IMG/VR virus record: IMGVR_UViG_3300011113_000660
Coordinates: 1 to 61,689 of that record
Direction: 5' to 3' (one strand)
Source of the DNA: a virus
Length of the DNA stretch: 61,689 nucleotides
Positions 8,208-16,226 of this stretch are shown here, piece after piece; position 1 is the first letter of the stretch, and the number at the start of each line of letters is the position of its first letter. The position numbers and the translations under genes are program-made. The notes under the pieces were generated by a model. That model saw nothing but the letters and a program-made list of their open reading frames with translations. It ran no database searches and was not told the origin of the DNA.

Positions 8208-8396
8208 TTAAAAGAAAGGCAGACCGCTCTTTTTAGTGGTCTCGAGATTTTCTTTGATTATGACATTGATCAATTTTCTTTCGCTGACGCCCAGGGTCAT
8301 GGCCTGCTCATAGGTCAGACCACCACGCATGTACCAGGCCATTTTCAGCGCCTCCTGTCGGATGTCATTGCTTTCTTTTTCCATGCTGTCCAGCAT
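8208..8396 (-). CDS. Small helical protein in the gp26 operon
   Basis: 62 aa, charged and helical, ending in a hydrophobic LPFF. It lies 26 nt after the gp26 stop and 3 nt before the next gene. A second Met at residue 5 could be the real start. Small proteins following the hub gene occur in T4-like phages and may help hub assembly, as gp51 does in T4, but this one is far too short to be called gp51. Function unknown. Confidence 0.6.
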   Translation of the reverse strand: MLDSMEKESNDIRQEALKMAWYMRGGLTYEQAMTLGVSERKLINVIIKENLETTKKSGLPFF

Positions 8397-8422
8397 TTTG
8401 GAAATTTGGTCAGAGTCCAGGA

Positions 8423-9262
8423 CTAGGAGGCGGCTGCGAAAAAACTTGTCATGTCCAAGGTCATGGGTTGTTCATAGGCATTCTGACATTCTGGACAAGA
8501 GATCTTCAAGGGCTGTAGTTCGGCCTGGGTCTTGAGATTCACAATGTGATCTCGCACACTGTTGAAAATCTTTCTATCACAGTTGTTCATGAGCTCGCGT
8601 ATAAATTCGGGTTCGGTGACCAAGGCCTGTGGTGTTTTGACTGCGGCTATGCTTTGGCACAGGGCCTCTATGGTCACCTGTGTGAGACGGCGCAAGGCAT
8701 CTCCAATGGCCGTGATCTTGTCAGGTTCGGGTACTTCGCTGTCGGGCAACATGCTCATGAGCTTTTGCTGATCATACTGTATTTGGTTGTTTTCGTTGAG
8801 ATTACGATAGCTCATGGGCCGGAAGTAGAATTCCAGATCGCCGTGGCGCACAGACTGATCATAGTTGGGTGAACGTATGCCATCCAGCACTGATCTAAGG
8901 TCCACGGTGAAATCGGATTCTTTGCGGCAGGCCGGGCAGGTGGTGCCCAGTTCCATTTCGTGTCCGTAGCTGGCCAAGCGTATGCCCACCAAGATGGTGT
9001 CCACATCCATGGCTGGCACTGCCCAGGCATCACGTATGTTGGGCACACAGCTCTGTATCACATTGACCATGGCCGAACCATTGAACAAGGCATCCGGTGT
9101 GCGATAGGTTATTTCGTCCACTGCGGTCATGGGCAACACTGGCAGTTCGCCATTGGCTGGCATGTCTAAGGCGCCAGCCGGATAGTGTTTGCCGGCACTG
9201 GGCAGGCGTATGTATATGGCCGGCTGACGGAAATACTGTTGTAAAGGGTTGTTTTGTGGCAT
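8423..9262 (-). CDS. 26: Baseplate hub assembly protein, gp26 type
   Basis: 279 aa (T4 gp26 is 208). It starts with the family-typical QQYFRQPAIYIRLPSAGKHY segment and continues with VLPMTAVDEITYRTPDALF and VPNIRDAWAVPAMDVDTIL, features of the T4 baseplate hub family. Two CxxC pairs (CPACRK near residue 120, CPECQN near the C-terminus) form a probable zinc site. It has a fair Shine-Dalgarno (GAGGATA) 4 nt before the ATG. It heads a seven-gene leftward operon and is divergent from the tape-measure-like gene, with only 23 nt between them. In T4 the protein is needed to build the central baseplate hub. Confidence 0.85.
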   Translation of the reverse strand: MPQNNPLQQYFRQPAIYIRLPSAGKHYPAGALDMPANGELPVLPMTAVDEITYRTPDALFNGSAMVNVIQSCVPNIRDAWAVPAMDVDTILVGIRLASYGHEMELGTTCPACRKESDFTVDLRSVLDGIRSPNYDQSVRHGDLEFYFRPMSYRNLNENNQIQYDQQKLMSMLPDSEVPEPDKITAIGDALRRLTQVTIEALCQSIAAVKTPQALVTEPEFIRELMNNCDRKIFNSVRDHIVNLKTQAELQPLKISCPECQNAYEQPMTLDMTSFFAAAS

Positions 9263-9274
9263 AATTATCCTCGG

Positions 9275-9280
9275 TAAATA
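9275..9280 (+). promoter_or_regulatory. Late promoter box, 5 nt from ATG
   Basis: GGTAAATA, matching the TATAAATA late -10 element of T4 except in its first two bases. Five bases separate it from the ATG at 9286. No Shine-Dalgarno sequence is present, so the transcript should start at or next to the start codon. Confidence 0.65.
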
Positions 9281-9285
9281 TAGTT

Positions 9286-11376
9286 ATGGCTGATTTTATG
9301 AACGAACAAGAAATTCAAGAGGCAATGAAACGCCTGGCGGAAAACTTCCAACAGGGCTACATTACTGCAGCAGAATACAACAAAGGCATGAAAGATGCCA
9401 CGGTAGGCATACGCGGTTACACAGCCAGTCTGCAGGCCAGCATGGCCCAGCTGGGCACCAGTATGAAGCAACTGGGCGCTGGCATTTACAAGAACACACA
9501 AGGTGTAGGGCAGTTTGGCGGAGCGATTGAATCTGGTGCTGACGCTGTCAGCGCCTATACCAAGAAATTTGGTCCTGCCGGTCAAGCAGTGGGCCTGTTT
9601 ACCCAGGCCTTGGCCAAATACGTAGCAGCATCGCTCAAGATGAGCGATCAGCTGTTTGACAGTTATACAAAAATCAGCAGAGCCGGTGTTGTAGGCGCCG
9701 GGGCCATGAGCGAAGTCTATGACAGTCTTCGTGATTTTGGTTATACCATGGAAGGGCTGGAAAATCTTGGAAACTTGCTGGGACGCAACAGCAAAAACTT
9801 TGGCCTGTTCTTCCAAAGTGCTTTGCAAGGATCCCGAGCTTTTGGCCAGGTGGCCAGCCAGATTCAAAACAGTGACCTACGGCAACAGTTTTTCCAACTG
9901 GGCATGAGCGTCGATGATATCAACGATGGCATAGCCGGATACGTAGCACAACAAGGAAAACTGGGACAGATCCAAGGCAAGAGTGTGGATCAACTGGCCA
10001 AAGGGTCTGAGGCCTATATCAAAGAACTAGACATACTGACCAAGCTCACTGGCATGACACGCCAAGAACAAGAAGACGCTAGAGAACAGGCTCTGCAGAT
10101 TGAAGCTTTTTATGCTGGCCTAGCCGATCTTGGTGAAGCTCAACAAGAAGAAGCCTTAAAGGCCTTTACAATGATGTATGCCAAGGGCGGACCCAAAGCC
10201 GCAGCTGAAATGGCATCACAGTTCAATGGAGTGATCACTGCAGCCTCAGACATGTTCCTGACCACAGGCGGTGCCAGCATGCAGGCCTTTAGCAAAGAAT
10301 TTTTTGCTAGAGGTGGCACAGCAGCACAATCTGCACAGATGATCAAAGACAGTATCAGTCCAGACATGGCAAAGATTACCCAGGACTTGAACAAGATGGG
10401 TGTTTCGTTGGGCCTGAACTTTAGAACCATTCAAAATCTTACCAAAGACGGCATGGTGCCTTTAGAAAAACTAGCCAAAGAACTGACTGATGAACAGTTC
10501 AAGCAACTGACTGGCATGGACAAGGCCACAGCAGCACAGGCTGGTGCACGAGACAGTCAAATCAAGACCGCACAGAACTTGCAAGATTTTGTGCGAATGG
10601 GAGTTGGCCCTGCAACCGCTGCTTTAGAAATCTTTACCCAGGCCGTAGAATATCTAACTTCCTTCATACCAGGGTTTGAAAGCAAAAAAACTGTTGCAAC
10701 CAGAGCCGAAGCAGTCCGCACAACCACTGCTTCGGCTTCGGGCACAGACACCTCGGGTTCCATGGCCGGAATTGATGTTCCTGGTGGTGCAGGCGGAGTC
10801 GGAGCTCAACTAACACCAGATGAAATGGGACTCAAAGGACTGCCTCTTAAGAAAGGTGCCACTTCGGGCGGTGAACACACAGAAGCCCTGGCTGGCTTAG
10901 CACAACGCATACACAAGGAGCTAGGAGGAGAGCTTGTGTACTTTAGCGGATTTAACGACGGCTATGCTCGAGATAAAAACAGTAAACACCCATCCGGCCA
11001 GGCATTAGATTTCACTATCAAAGATGCGGCACAGTCTGCTAGAATAGCCGAACTGGTCAGGCGCATGCCAGGAGTCGGCTATGTTCAAGACGAGTATCTA
11101 AACCCTAGCTCAAGAAGCAGCGGCAATCATATACACGCAGAAGTGTCGGCTGCCAATGGGGCTATTTTGTCTGGCCCTGCCAGTGGCTATCAGCCCAATC
11201 TGACCATGCACGGCACCGAAGCTGTGGTGCCCTTGAACACCGCTGCACAACAGGCCGCAGCCGGCATGACAGACAGTGGAACCATGGCCCTGCAACTGGG
11301 CAAGCTGGAAGAAATGGTCAGCTTGATGAAGAGTCAGCTCAGTGTCAGCACAAGAATAATGCAGTACAGTAGCTAG
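9286..11376 (+). CDS. Tape-measure-like tail protein with embedded M15-type peptidase motif
   Basis: 696 aa. The N-terminal 500 residues are a long, Ala/Gln/Gly-rich helical protein typical of tail tape-measure or hub length-determining proteins. A distinct domain follows from about residue 525: SKHPSGQALDF (566-576) matches the SxHxxGxAxD zinc motif of M15 D-Ala-D-Ala/L-Ala-D-Glu peptidases, and NHIHAE (614-619) supplies the final His. The C-terminus carries GYQPNLTMHGTEAVVPL, a motif I associate with the ends of many tape-measure proteins. A peptidase in this place would cut host peptidoglycan when the tape is ejected. Expression is from a late promoter directly at the ATG. T4 gp29 (590 aa) is the functional analogue, but I see no specific sequence match. 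Confidence 0.75.
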   Translation: MADFMNEQEIQEAMKRLAENFQQGYITAAEYNKGMKDATVGIRGYTASLQASMAQLGTSMKQLGAGIYKNTQGVGQFGGAIESGADAVSAYTKKFGPAGQAVGLFTQALAKYVAASLKMSDQLFDSYTKISRAGVVGAGAMSEVYDSLRDFGYTMEGLENLGNLLGRNSKNFGLFFQSALQGSRAFGQVASQIQNSDLRQQFFQLGMSVDDINDGIAGYVAQQGKLGQIQGKSVDQLAKGSEAYIKELDILTKLTGMTRQEQEDAREQALQIEAFYAGLADLGEAQQEEALKAFTMMYAKGGPKAAAEMASQFNGVITAASDMFLTTGGASMQAFSKEFFARGGTAAQSAQMIKDSISPDMAKITQDLNKMGVSLGLNFRTIQNLTKDGMVPLEKLAKELTDEQFKQLTGMDKATAAQAGARDSQIKTAQNLQDFVRMGVGPATAALEIFTQAVEYLTSFIPGFESKKTVATRAEAVRTTTASASGTDTSGSMAGIDVPGGAGGVGAQLTPDEMGLKGLPLKKGATSGGEHTEALAGLAQRIHKELGGELVYFSGFNDGYARDKNSKHPSGQALDFTIKDAAQSARIAELVRRMPGVGYVQDEYLNPSSRSSGNHIHAEVSAANGAILSGPASGYQPNLTMHGTEAVVPLNTAAQQAAAGMTDSGTMALQLGKLEEMVSLMKSQLSVSTRIMQYSS

Positions 11377-11383
11377 GTCGCGG

Positions 11384-11389
11384 TAAATA
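11384..11389 (+). promoter_or_regulatory. Late promoter box before portal gene
   Basis: GGTAAATA with 7 nt to the ATG at 11397. No ribosome-binding site lies between them; a leaderless late mRNA is predicted. Confidence 0.65.
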
Positions 11390-11396
11390 TACTACC

Positions 11397-13232
11397 ATGG
11401 CAGAAAATCAAAATACCCGTAAACCCGGGTGGCGCAAATATTTCAAGGTCGCCAACACCGGCGGTCAACTGAGCCCCATAAGCGGGCAAAATCAGTTTGG
11501 ATTGCCCAACTATCCTAGACAAACCGGAGCCGGCTACGAAAACGGTGGCACCGGCAATGACTTTGCGTTTCGCAACTATGCGTCACGCTTGCCAGAAGTG
11601 TACTCGGGCCATCCCAACCGTATTGAACGCTACAATCAGTATGAAAACATGGACTGCGATTCAGAAGTCAATGCTTGCCTGGACATCATCGCTGAGTTCA
11701 GCACACAGATGAATCAGGACAATGAAACTCCATTTGACATTGCCTTTACCGACAAGCCCACAGACAACGAAGTAGAAATCATCAAAAAGCAGTTGCAACA
11801 GTGGTGCAAGCTCAACAAGATGGACCAGCGCATATTCAAGCTGTTCCGCAATACTATCAAGTACGGTGACCAGGTGTTTGTGCGTGACCCAGAAACTTTT
11901 GAAATGTACTGGGTGGACATGGTCAAAGTGGCACGTGTGATCGTCAACGAAAGCGAAGGCAAGCGTCCCGAGCAGTACATCATCAGAGACATCAACCCCA
12001 ACTTCCAGAACATGAGCGTGGCACAAAAGACCACACAGGACTACTATGTGAGCCGTGCCACTGGCAGCATTGGACAAAACAACTACACAGCACCCAACGG
12101 TGGTGGCTATGGCGGTGCCGGCGGTTCGGGTCAGAGCCGATTCACCCAGGCCATGAACGAAACCTGCATCGATGCCCGACACGTGGTGCATCTCAGCTTG
12201 AATGAAGGACTCGATTACTTCTGGCCGTTTGGACAAAGCATACTGGAAAACATTTTCAAAGTTTACAAACAAAAAGAATTGCTGGAAGACTCAGTCCTGA
12301 TCTATCGTGTGCAACGTGCTCCTGAGCGCCGAGTGTTCAAGATTGACGTGGGCGACATGCCCAGCCACATGGCCATGCAGTTTGTGGAACGTGTCAAAAA
12401 CGAAATGCACCAACGGCGCATACCCACCATCACCGGTGGTGGTGCCAACATGATGGATGCCAGCTACAACCCGCTCAGTATCAACGAAGACTTTTTCTTC
12501 CCGTTCAACGGATCTAGTGGCCGCGGCAGCAGTGTGGATACCCTGGCTGGTGGTACCAATCTGGGCGAGATTGACGATTTAAAATATTTCAACAACAAAA
12601 TGGCCCGCGGCTTGCGTGTGCCCTCCAGCTATTTGCCCACCGGGCCCGATGACAGCAACTTGGCCATGAACGATGGACGTGTGGGCACAGCACTCATACA
12701 AGAATACAGATTCAACCAGTACTGCATGCGCCTGCAACGTGCAATCATGCAAAAGTTGGATGACGAATTCAAGATGTTCCTGCGTTGGAGAGGTTTCAAC
12801 ATTGATGCAGGACTTTTCAGCATCGCATTCTGTGAACCACAGAATTTTGCCTCATATCGCCAAAGCGAGCTGGACACCACACGCATAGCTGCCTTTACAC
12901 AGCTGGAGCAGATGCCCTACATGAGCAAGCGATTCATGATGAAACGCTACCTGGGACTAACCGAAGAAGAGATCGTGGAAAACGAACAACTCTGGCGTGA
13001 AGAGCGAGACGAACCCGAGTTAACCACCACACAAGGACAGGATCTGCGCAGCATCGGCGTCACACCTGCAGGTTTAGAAAGTGACATAGCCATGGGCCAA
13101 GAACTGGCCGGAGCCGAAATGGGCGCCGAAGCCGGTGCGCCGCAGGCTGGAGCAGTGCCCACATCCACAGCACCTGCCGGAGCCGGAGCTCCTGCTGCTG
13201 GTGGAGCACCAGCTGGCGTGCCAGGTCTTTAA
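11397..13232 (+). CDS. 20: Portal vertex protein gp20
   Basis: 611 aa (T4 gp20 is 524). Hallmarks include the EVNACLDIIAEF helix near residue 88, the KYGDQVFVRDPETF and MYWVDMVKVARV wing segments, YRVQRAPERRVFKIDVGDMP in the clip/stem region, and LPTGPDDSNLAMNDGRVG later. The Pro/Ala/Gly-rich tail (last 60 residues) is an extension. Twelve copies form the DNA channel at one capsid vertex, and the protein also nucleates head assembly. It is followed by gp67-type, acidic core, gp21, gp22 and gp23 genes, the T4 head order. Confidence 0.93.
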   Translation: MAENQNTRKPGWRKYFKVANTGGQLSPISGQNQFGLPNYPRQTGAGYENGGTGNDFAFRNYASRLPEVYSGHPNRIERYNQYENMDCDSEVNACLDIIAEFSTQMNQDNETPFDIAFTDKPTDNEVEIIKKQLQQWCKLNKMDQRIFKLFRNTIKYGDQVFVRDPETFEMYWVDMVKVARVIVNESEGKRPEQYIIRDINPNFQNMSVAQKTTQDYYVSRATGSIGQNNYTAPNGGGYGGAGGSGQSRFTQAMNETCIDARHVVHLSLNEGLDYFWPFGQSILENIFKVYKQKELLEDSVLIYRVQRAPERRVFKIDVGDMPSHMAMQFVERVKNEMHQRRIPTITGGGANMMDASYNPLSINEDFFFPFNGSSGRGSSVDTLAGGTNLGEIDDLKYFNNKMARGLRVPSSYLPTGPDDSNLAMNDGRVGTALIQEYRFNQYCMRLQRAIMQKLDDEFKMFLRWRGFNIDAGLFSIAFCEPQNFASYRQSELDTTRIAAFTQLEQMPYMSKRFMMKRYLGLTEEEIVENEQLWREERDEPELTTTQGQDLRSIGVTPAGLESDIAMGQELAGAEMGAEAGAPQAGAVPTSTAPAGAGAPAAGGAPAGVPGL

Positions 13233-13238
13233 TAAATA
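13233..13238 (+). promoter_or_regulatory. Late promoter box between gp20 and small core gene
   Basis: AATAAATA directly after the gp20 stop; 5 nt to the ATG at 13244. There is no Shine-Dalgarno sequence, so a leaderless transcript is predicted. Confidence 0.55.
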
Positions 13239-13243
13239 CTGGC

Positions 13244-13465
13244 ATGATACTCAACGAAATCTACGAGCGTAGTGCTGAAGCCTATCAGGATGTCAGCCAG
13301 GACAACAGCCAACCCAGGCTGGGCAATCTGCGCAAGACACGCCTGACCCTGCGCCAGCTCAACAAACTGCGCCAGATGAACGACGTAAGAACCTACGAAT
13401 ACAAAGAAAAACTCAAGCAAGTCAAGAAGCAATACGCACCACCGGCTGCCCCGCCAGCACTGTAA
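13244..13465 (+). CDS. Small basic prohead core-type protein (gp67 position)
   Basis: 73 aa, basic and helical, with a centre rich in Arg/Leu/Lys (RLTLRQLNKLRQMNDVR) and a Pro/Ala tail. It lies between gp20 and the prohead protease module, where T4 encodes the small core proteins gp67 and gp68. No sequence match to T4 gp67 is evident, so the assignment rests on size and position. The YEYKEKLKQVKKQY helix suggests an assembly or scaffold partner role. Confidence 0.65.
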   Translation: MILNEIYERSAEAYQDVSQDNSQPRLGNLRKTRLTLRQLNKLRQMNDVRTYEYKEKLKQVKKQYAPPAAPPAL

Positions 13466-13525
13466 CAAAACAGTCAAAAACACCCAGTTTTCTACCTTAA
13501 AACTACCAATATTATTCGTTGATAG

Positions 13526-13531
13526 TAAATA
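13526..13531 (+). promoter_or_regulatory. Late promoter box with leader
   Basis: AGTAAATA, 32 nt before the ATG at 13564. Here a good ribosome-binding site (AAGGAGA) lies between the box and the start, so this transcript has a normal leader, unlike those at 9286, 11397 and 13244. Confidence 0.6.
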
Positions 13532-13563
13532 TCTAACGAGCCATAACCTACGAAGGAGATAAT

Positions 13564-14439
13564 ATGACATCGAAATTTGAACAGTTGATCGAATACGTGA
13601 TCAACGACGAAGAGGCGAAAGCCAAAGAACTTTTCCACGACATCGTGGTAGAAAAGTCACGTGAAATCTACGAAAACCTCATGAGTGAGGAAGAGTTAGA
13701 CGAAGCCGAGTCCACAGACAAAGAAGACGAAAAAGCTGAAAAAGCCGGCGAAAAAGTCACCAAGGACATCGAATACGACGACAAAAAAGATCGTAAAGAG
13801 CGCATGGATGAGGAAGAAGACGAAGAGATGGACGAGTCTGTCATGGACGAAACCATGATGTCCGACGACGAAGAACTCATGAACGACGTTGAAGCTGAAG
13901 AACAGGGCATGGAAATGTCCGAAGCCGAAGGCGAAGAAGGTCTTGAAGATCGCGTGGTCGATTTAGAAGACAAGCTGGACGAACTCATGGCTGAGTTTGA
14001 AGCTCTCATGGGCGACGACGGTGACAAAGCTGTTGGCGACGAAATGGGCGGTGACGACTTAGAAATGGACGACACAGAAACAGCCGAGTTTGACATGGAC
14101 GGTGAAGAAGAAGAAGAAGAGTCCGATTCAGAAGAAATTGAAATGGGCATGATGGAAGCTATTAATCTAGCCAAAGCTCCTGCTCCTGTAACTAGCGAAC
14201 CTGCTGGCACAAACACCAAAAGCACAGTAACAGCCAACAGTGGTGCCAAAGGTGCCATGGCTCATCCTGTAAAAATGACAGGTGACACAGCAGAAGGTCG
14301 CCCGGCTCCCAAAGCTGGTGAGTTGATCGGCAAAGTGCAAAACAGCGTAGGCGGCGACAAGAAGTTGAGCCCAGCTACCAAGCCACACCTTGCACAAGCC
14401 ACTGGTGTAAACACAAAAACTCCATTTCCTAAGGCTTAA
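13564..14439 (+). CDS. Acidic prohead core protein (gp68/scaffold position)
   Basis: 291 aa with extreme Glu/Asp content between residues 40 and 205 and a less charged Ala/Thr/Lys C-terminal tail. The N-terminus (FEQLIEYVINDEEAKAKELF) is a conserved-looking helix also seen in core proteins of T4-like environmental phages. It lies directly before the gp21 protease, where prohead core proteins are encoded in T4. It is probably part of the internal scaffold and may be cleaved to small acidic peptides on maturation. Strong Shine-Dalgarno AAGGAGA. The Ser-rich antisense frame over this gene is a composition artefact. Confidence 0.7.
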   Translation: MTSKFEQLIEYVINDEEAKAKELFHDIVVEKSREIYENLMSEEELDEAESTDKEDEKAEKAGEKVTKDIEYDDKKDRKERMDEEEDEEMDESVMDETMMSDDEELMNDVEAEEQGMEMSEAEGEEGLEDRVVDLEDKLDELMAEFEALMGDDGDKAVGDEMGGDDLEMDDTETAEFDMDGEEEEEESDSEEIEMGMMEAINLAKAPAPVTSEPAGTNTKSTVTANSGAKGAMAHPVKMTGDTAEGRPAPKAGELIGKVQNSVGGDKKLSPATKPHLAQATGVNTKTPFPKA

Positions 14440-14448
14440 TAGTTAGAT

Positions 14449-15096
14449 ATGGCTCGCTATCTAAGAGAACATCTAAGCTTCACTCAGGCAAGAGCAGAAA
14501 TCTTGTCTGAGGAAGCCGCGGATGGATCCGGCAAGAACCTGTACCTCAAAGGCATTTGCATTGAGGGCGGTGTTCGTAACGCCAACGAACGAGTATATCC
14601 TGTCAACGAAATAGCCAAAGCAGTAGACACCATCAACGAACAGATCAAGACTGGTCACAGTGTCCTAGGCGAAGTAGATCATCCTGAAGACTTGAAGATC
14701 AACCTGGATCGTGTGAGTCACATGATTGAAAAAATGTGGATGGACGGTCCTGCTGGATATGGAAAATTAAAGATATTACCCACACCCATGGGCGAGCTGG
14801 TCAAAACCATGCTCACCAGCGGTGTGAAATTAGGTGTTAGCAGTCGTGGCAGCGGTAACGTCAACGACGCCAACGGACATGTCAGTGACTTTGAAATTGT
14901 CACTGTAGATGTGGTTGCTCAGCCCAGCGCCCCCAACGCATATCCCACAGCAATCTACGAAGGCCTGTTAAATCATGCCGGCGGAGCTAGACTGTTGGAA
15001 ATGTTCAAGGACCCAGCCAAAAGCAACAAAGCACAGAGATACGTCAAAGGCGAAGTAATGCGCTTGATACGTGGTCTCAAGATACAGGAGAAATAA
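14449..15096 (+). CDS. 21: Prohead core protease gp21
   Basis: 215 aa (T4 gp21 is 212). It is a herpes-type assembly serine protease: His78 in GEVDHPED and Ser131 or Ser132 in LGVSSRGSG are the expected catalytic residues, and the N-terminal domain LYLKGICIEGGVRNANERVY matches the family. In T4 it cuts capsid and core proteins after (Leu/Ile)-x-Glu during maturation. Several neighbours carry such sites close to their N-termini: gp22, gp23 and the 45643-51084 proteins. It is placed 9 nt after the acidic core gene and 2 nt before gp22. Confidence 0.92.
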   Translation: MARYLREHLSFTQARAEILSEEAADGSGKNLYLKGICIEGGVRNANERVYPVNEIAKAVDTINEQIKTGHSVLGEVDHPEDLKINLDRVSHMIEKMWMDGPAGYGKLKILPTPMGELVKTMLTSGVKLGVSSRGSGNVNDANGHVSDFEIVTVDVVAQPSAPNAYPTAIYEGLLNHAGGARLLEMFKDPAKSNKAQRYVKGEVMRLIRGLKIQEK

Positions 15097-15098
15097 GC

Positions 15099-16199
15099 AT
15101 GTTAGATGCTATTAAACCGTTACTAGATAGCGAACTGTTAAGCGAAGAAGCTCAGCAAGAAATTTCTGAGGCTTGGGAAACCAAGTTAAACGAAGCCCGC
15201 GAAACAGTGCGTGCAGAACTCCGCGAAGAGTTTGCACAACGCTATGAGCATGACAAAACAGTGATGGTGGAAGCCCTGGATCGTATGGTAACAGAAGGTT
15301 TAGCCGCAGAACTTCAAGCAGTTCAAGCTGAAAAGCAACAACTGGCCGAAGATCGCGTCAAGTTCCAAGCCCGGATCAAAGAAGATGCTACTAAGTTTAA
15401 CAACTTCATGATCACCAAACTGGCCGAAGAAATTGGCGAACTGCGCAAAGACCGCAAGACACACAACGATGGAATGGAAAAGTTAGAATCATTCGTCGTT
15501 CATGCGCTTGCACGCGAGATTCAAGAATTTGCAGAAGACAAACAAGATGTGGTCAACACAAAAGTTCGTCTGGTTCGTGAAGCTCGTGCCAAATTGGAAC
15601 AGCTCAAAGGTCGATTTGTTGCAGAATCTGCCAAGAAAATGTCCAATGCTGTTAGCACACACCTCAAGGCTGAACTCAGTCAGTTGCAAGAAGACATCAA
15701 AGTTGCTCGCGAGAACAATTTTGGTCGTCGTATTTTTGAAGCATACGCAACAGAATTTGGCGCGACTCATCTCAATGAGAAAGCGGAAGTTCGCAAGTTG
15801 CACGATGTCATTGCTGCCAAAGATGCAAAACTGGCCGAAGCCATCCAGTTCACCGAGAAAGCACGAGTTCTCGTTGAATCAAAAGAACGCGAAATACGCA
15901 TGATCAAAGAATCCAATGAGCGTGAAGCCACCATGGATGATTTGTTGCGCCCTCTCAACACAGAGAAGCGTGAAGTAATGCGTAATTTGTTGGAAAGCGT
16001 ACAGACCACACGTCTGAAAAATGCTTTCGAAAAGTATCTACCAGCTGTACTCGAAGACCGTTCCGTGAAAGCCAAATCAGTGATCACAGAAACAGTATCG
16101 GTTGCAACCGGTGATAAATCTGCCCGCAGTCCAGATGCAGATCAACTAGCTGAGGAAACCAGCAACGTGATCGATCTCAAGCGTTTGGCAGGGCTGTAA
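15099..16199 (+). CDS. 22: Prohead scaffold protein gp22
   Basis: 366 aa (T4 gp22 is 269), almost wholly alpha-helical and rich in Glu, Lys, Ala and Arg, with long coiled-coil stretches. It sits between gp21 and gp23 exactly as in T4. The N-terminus contains LLSE, a candidate (L/I)xE cleavage site, and more Leu-x-Glu sites occur inside, fitting destruction by gp21 on head maturation. Sequence similarity is weak, as usual for scaffolds; the call rests on position, composition and the start 2 nt after gp21 behind AGGAGAAAT. Confidence 0.88.
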   Translation: MLDAIKPLLDSELLSEEAQQEISEAWETKLNEARETVRAELREEFAQRYEHDKTVMVEALDRMVTEGLAAELQAVQAEKQQLAEDRVKFQARIKEDATKFNNFMITKLAEEIGELRKDRKTHNDGMEKLESFVVHALAREIQEFAEDKQDVVNTKVRLVREARAKLEQLKGRFVAESAKKMSNAVSTHLKAELSQLQEDIKVARENNFGRRIFEAYATEFGATHLNEKAEVRKLHDVIAAKDAKLAEAIQFTEKARVLVESKEREIRMIKESNEREATMDDLLRPLNTEKREVMRNLLESVQTTRLKNAFEKYLPAVLEDRSVKAKSVITETVSVATGDKSARSPDADQLAEETSNVIDLKRLAGL

Positions 16200-16226
16200 T
16201 CCAAGACATAATAAAAGGAGACTTAA

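Noticed and set aside
13668-14258. 196-aa Ser-rich open frame on the - strand
   Set aside because: Mirror of the Glu/Asp-rich core protein at 13564-14439; composition artefact with no ribosome-binding site.
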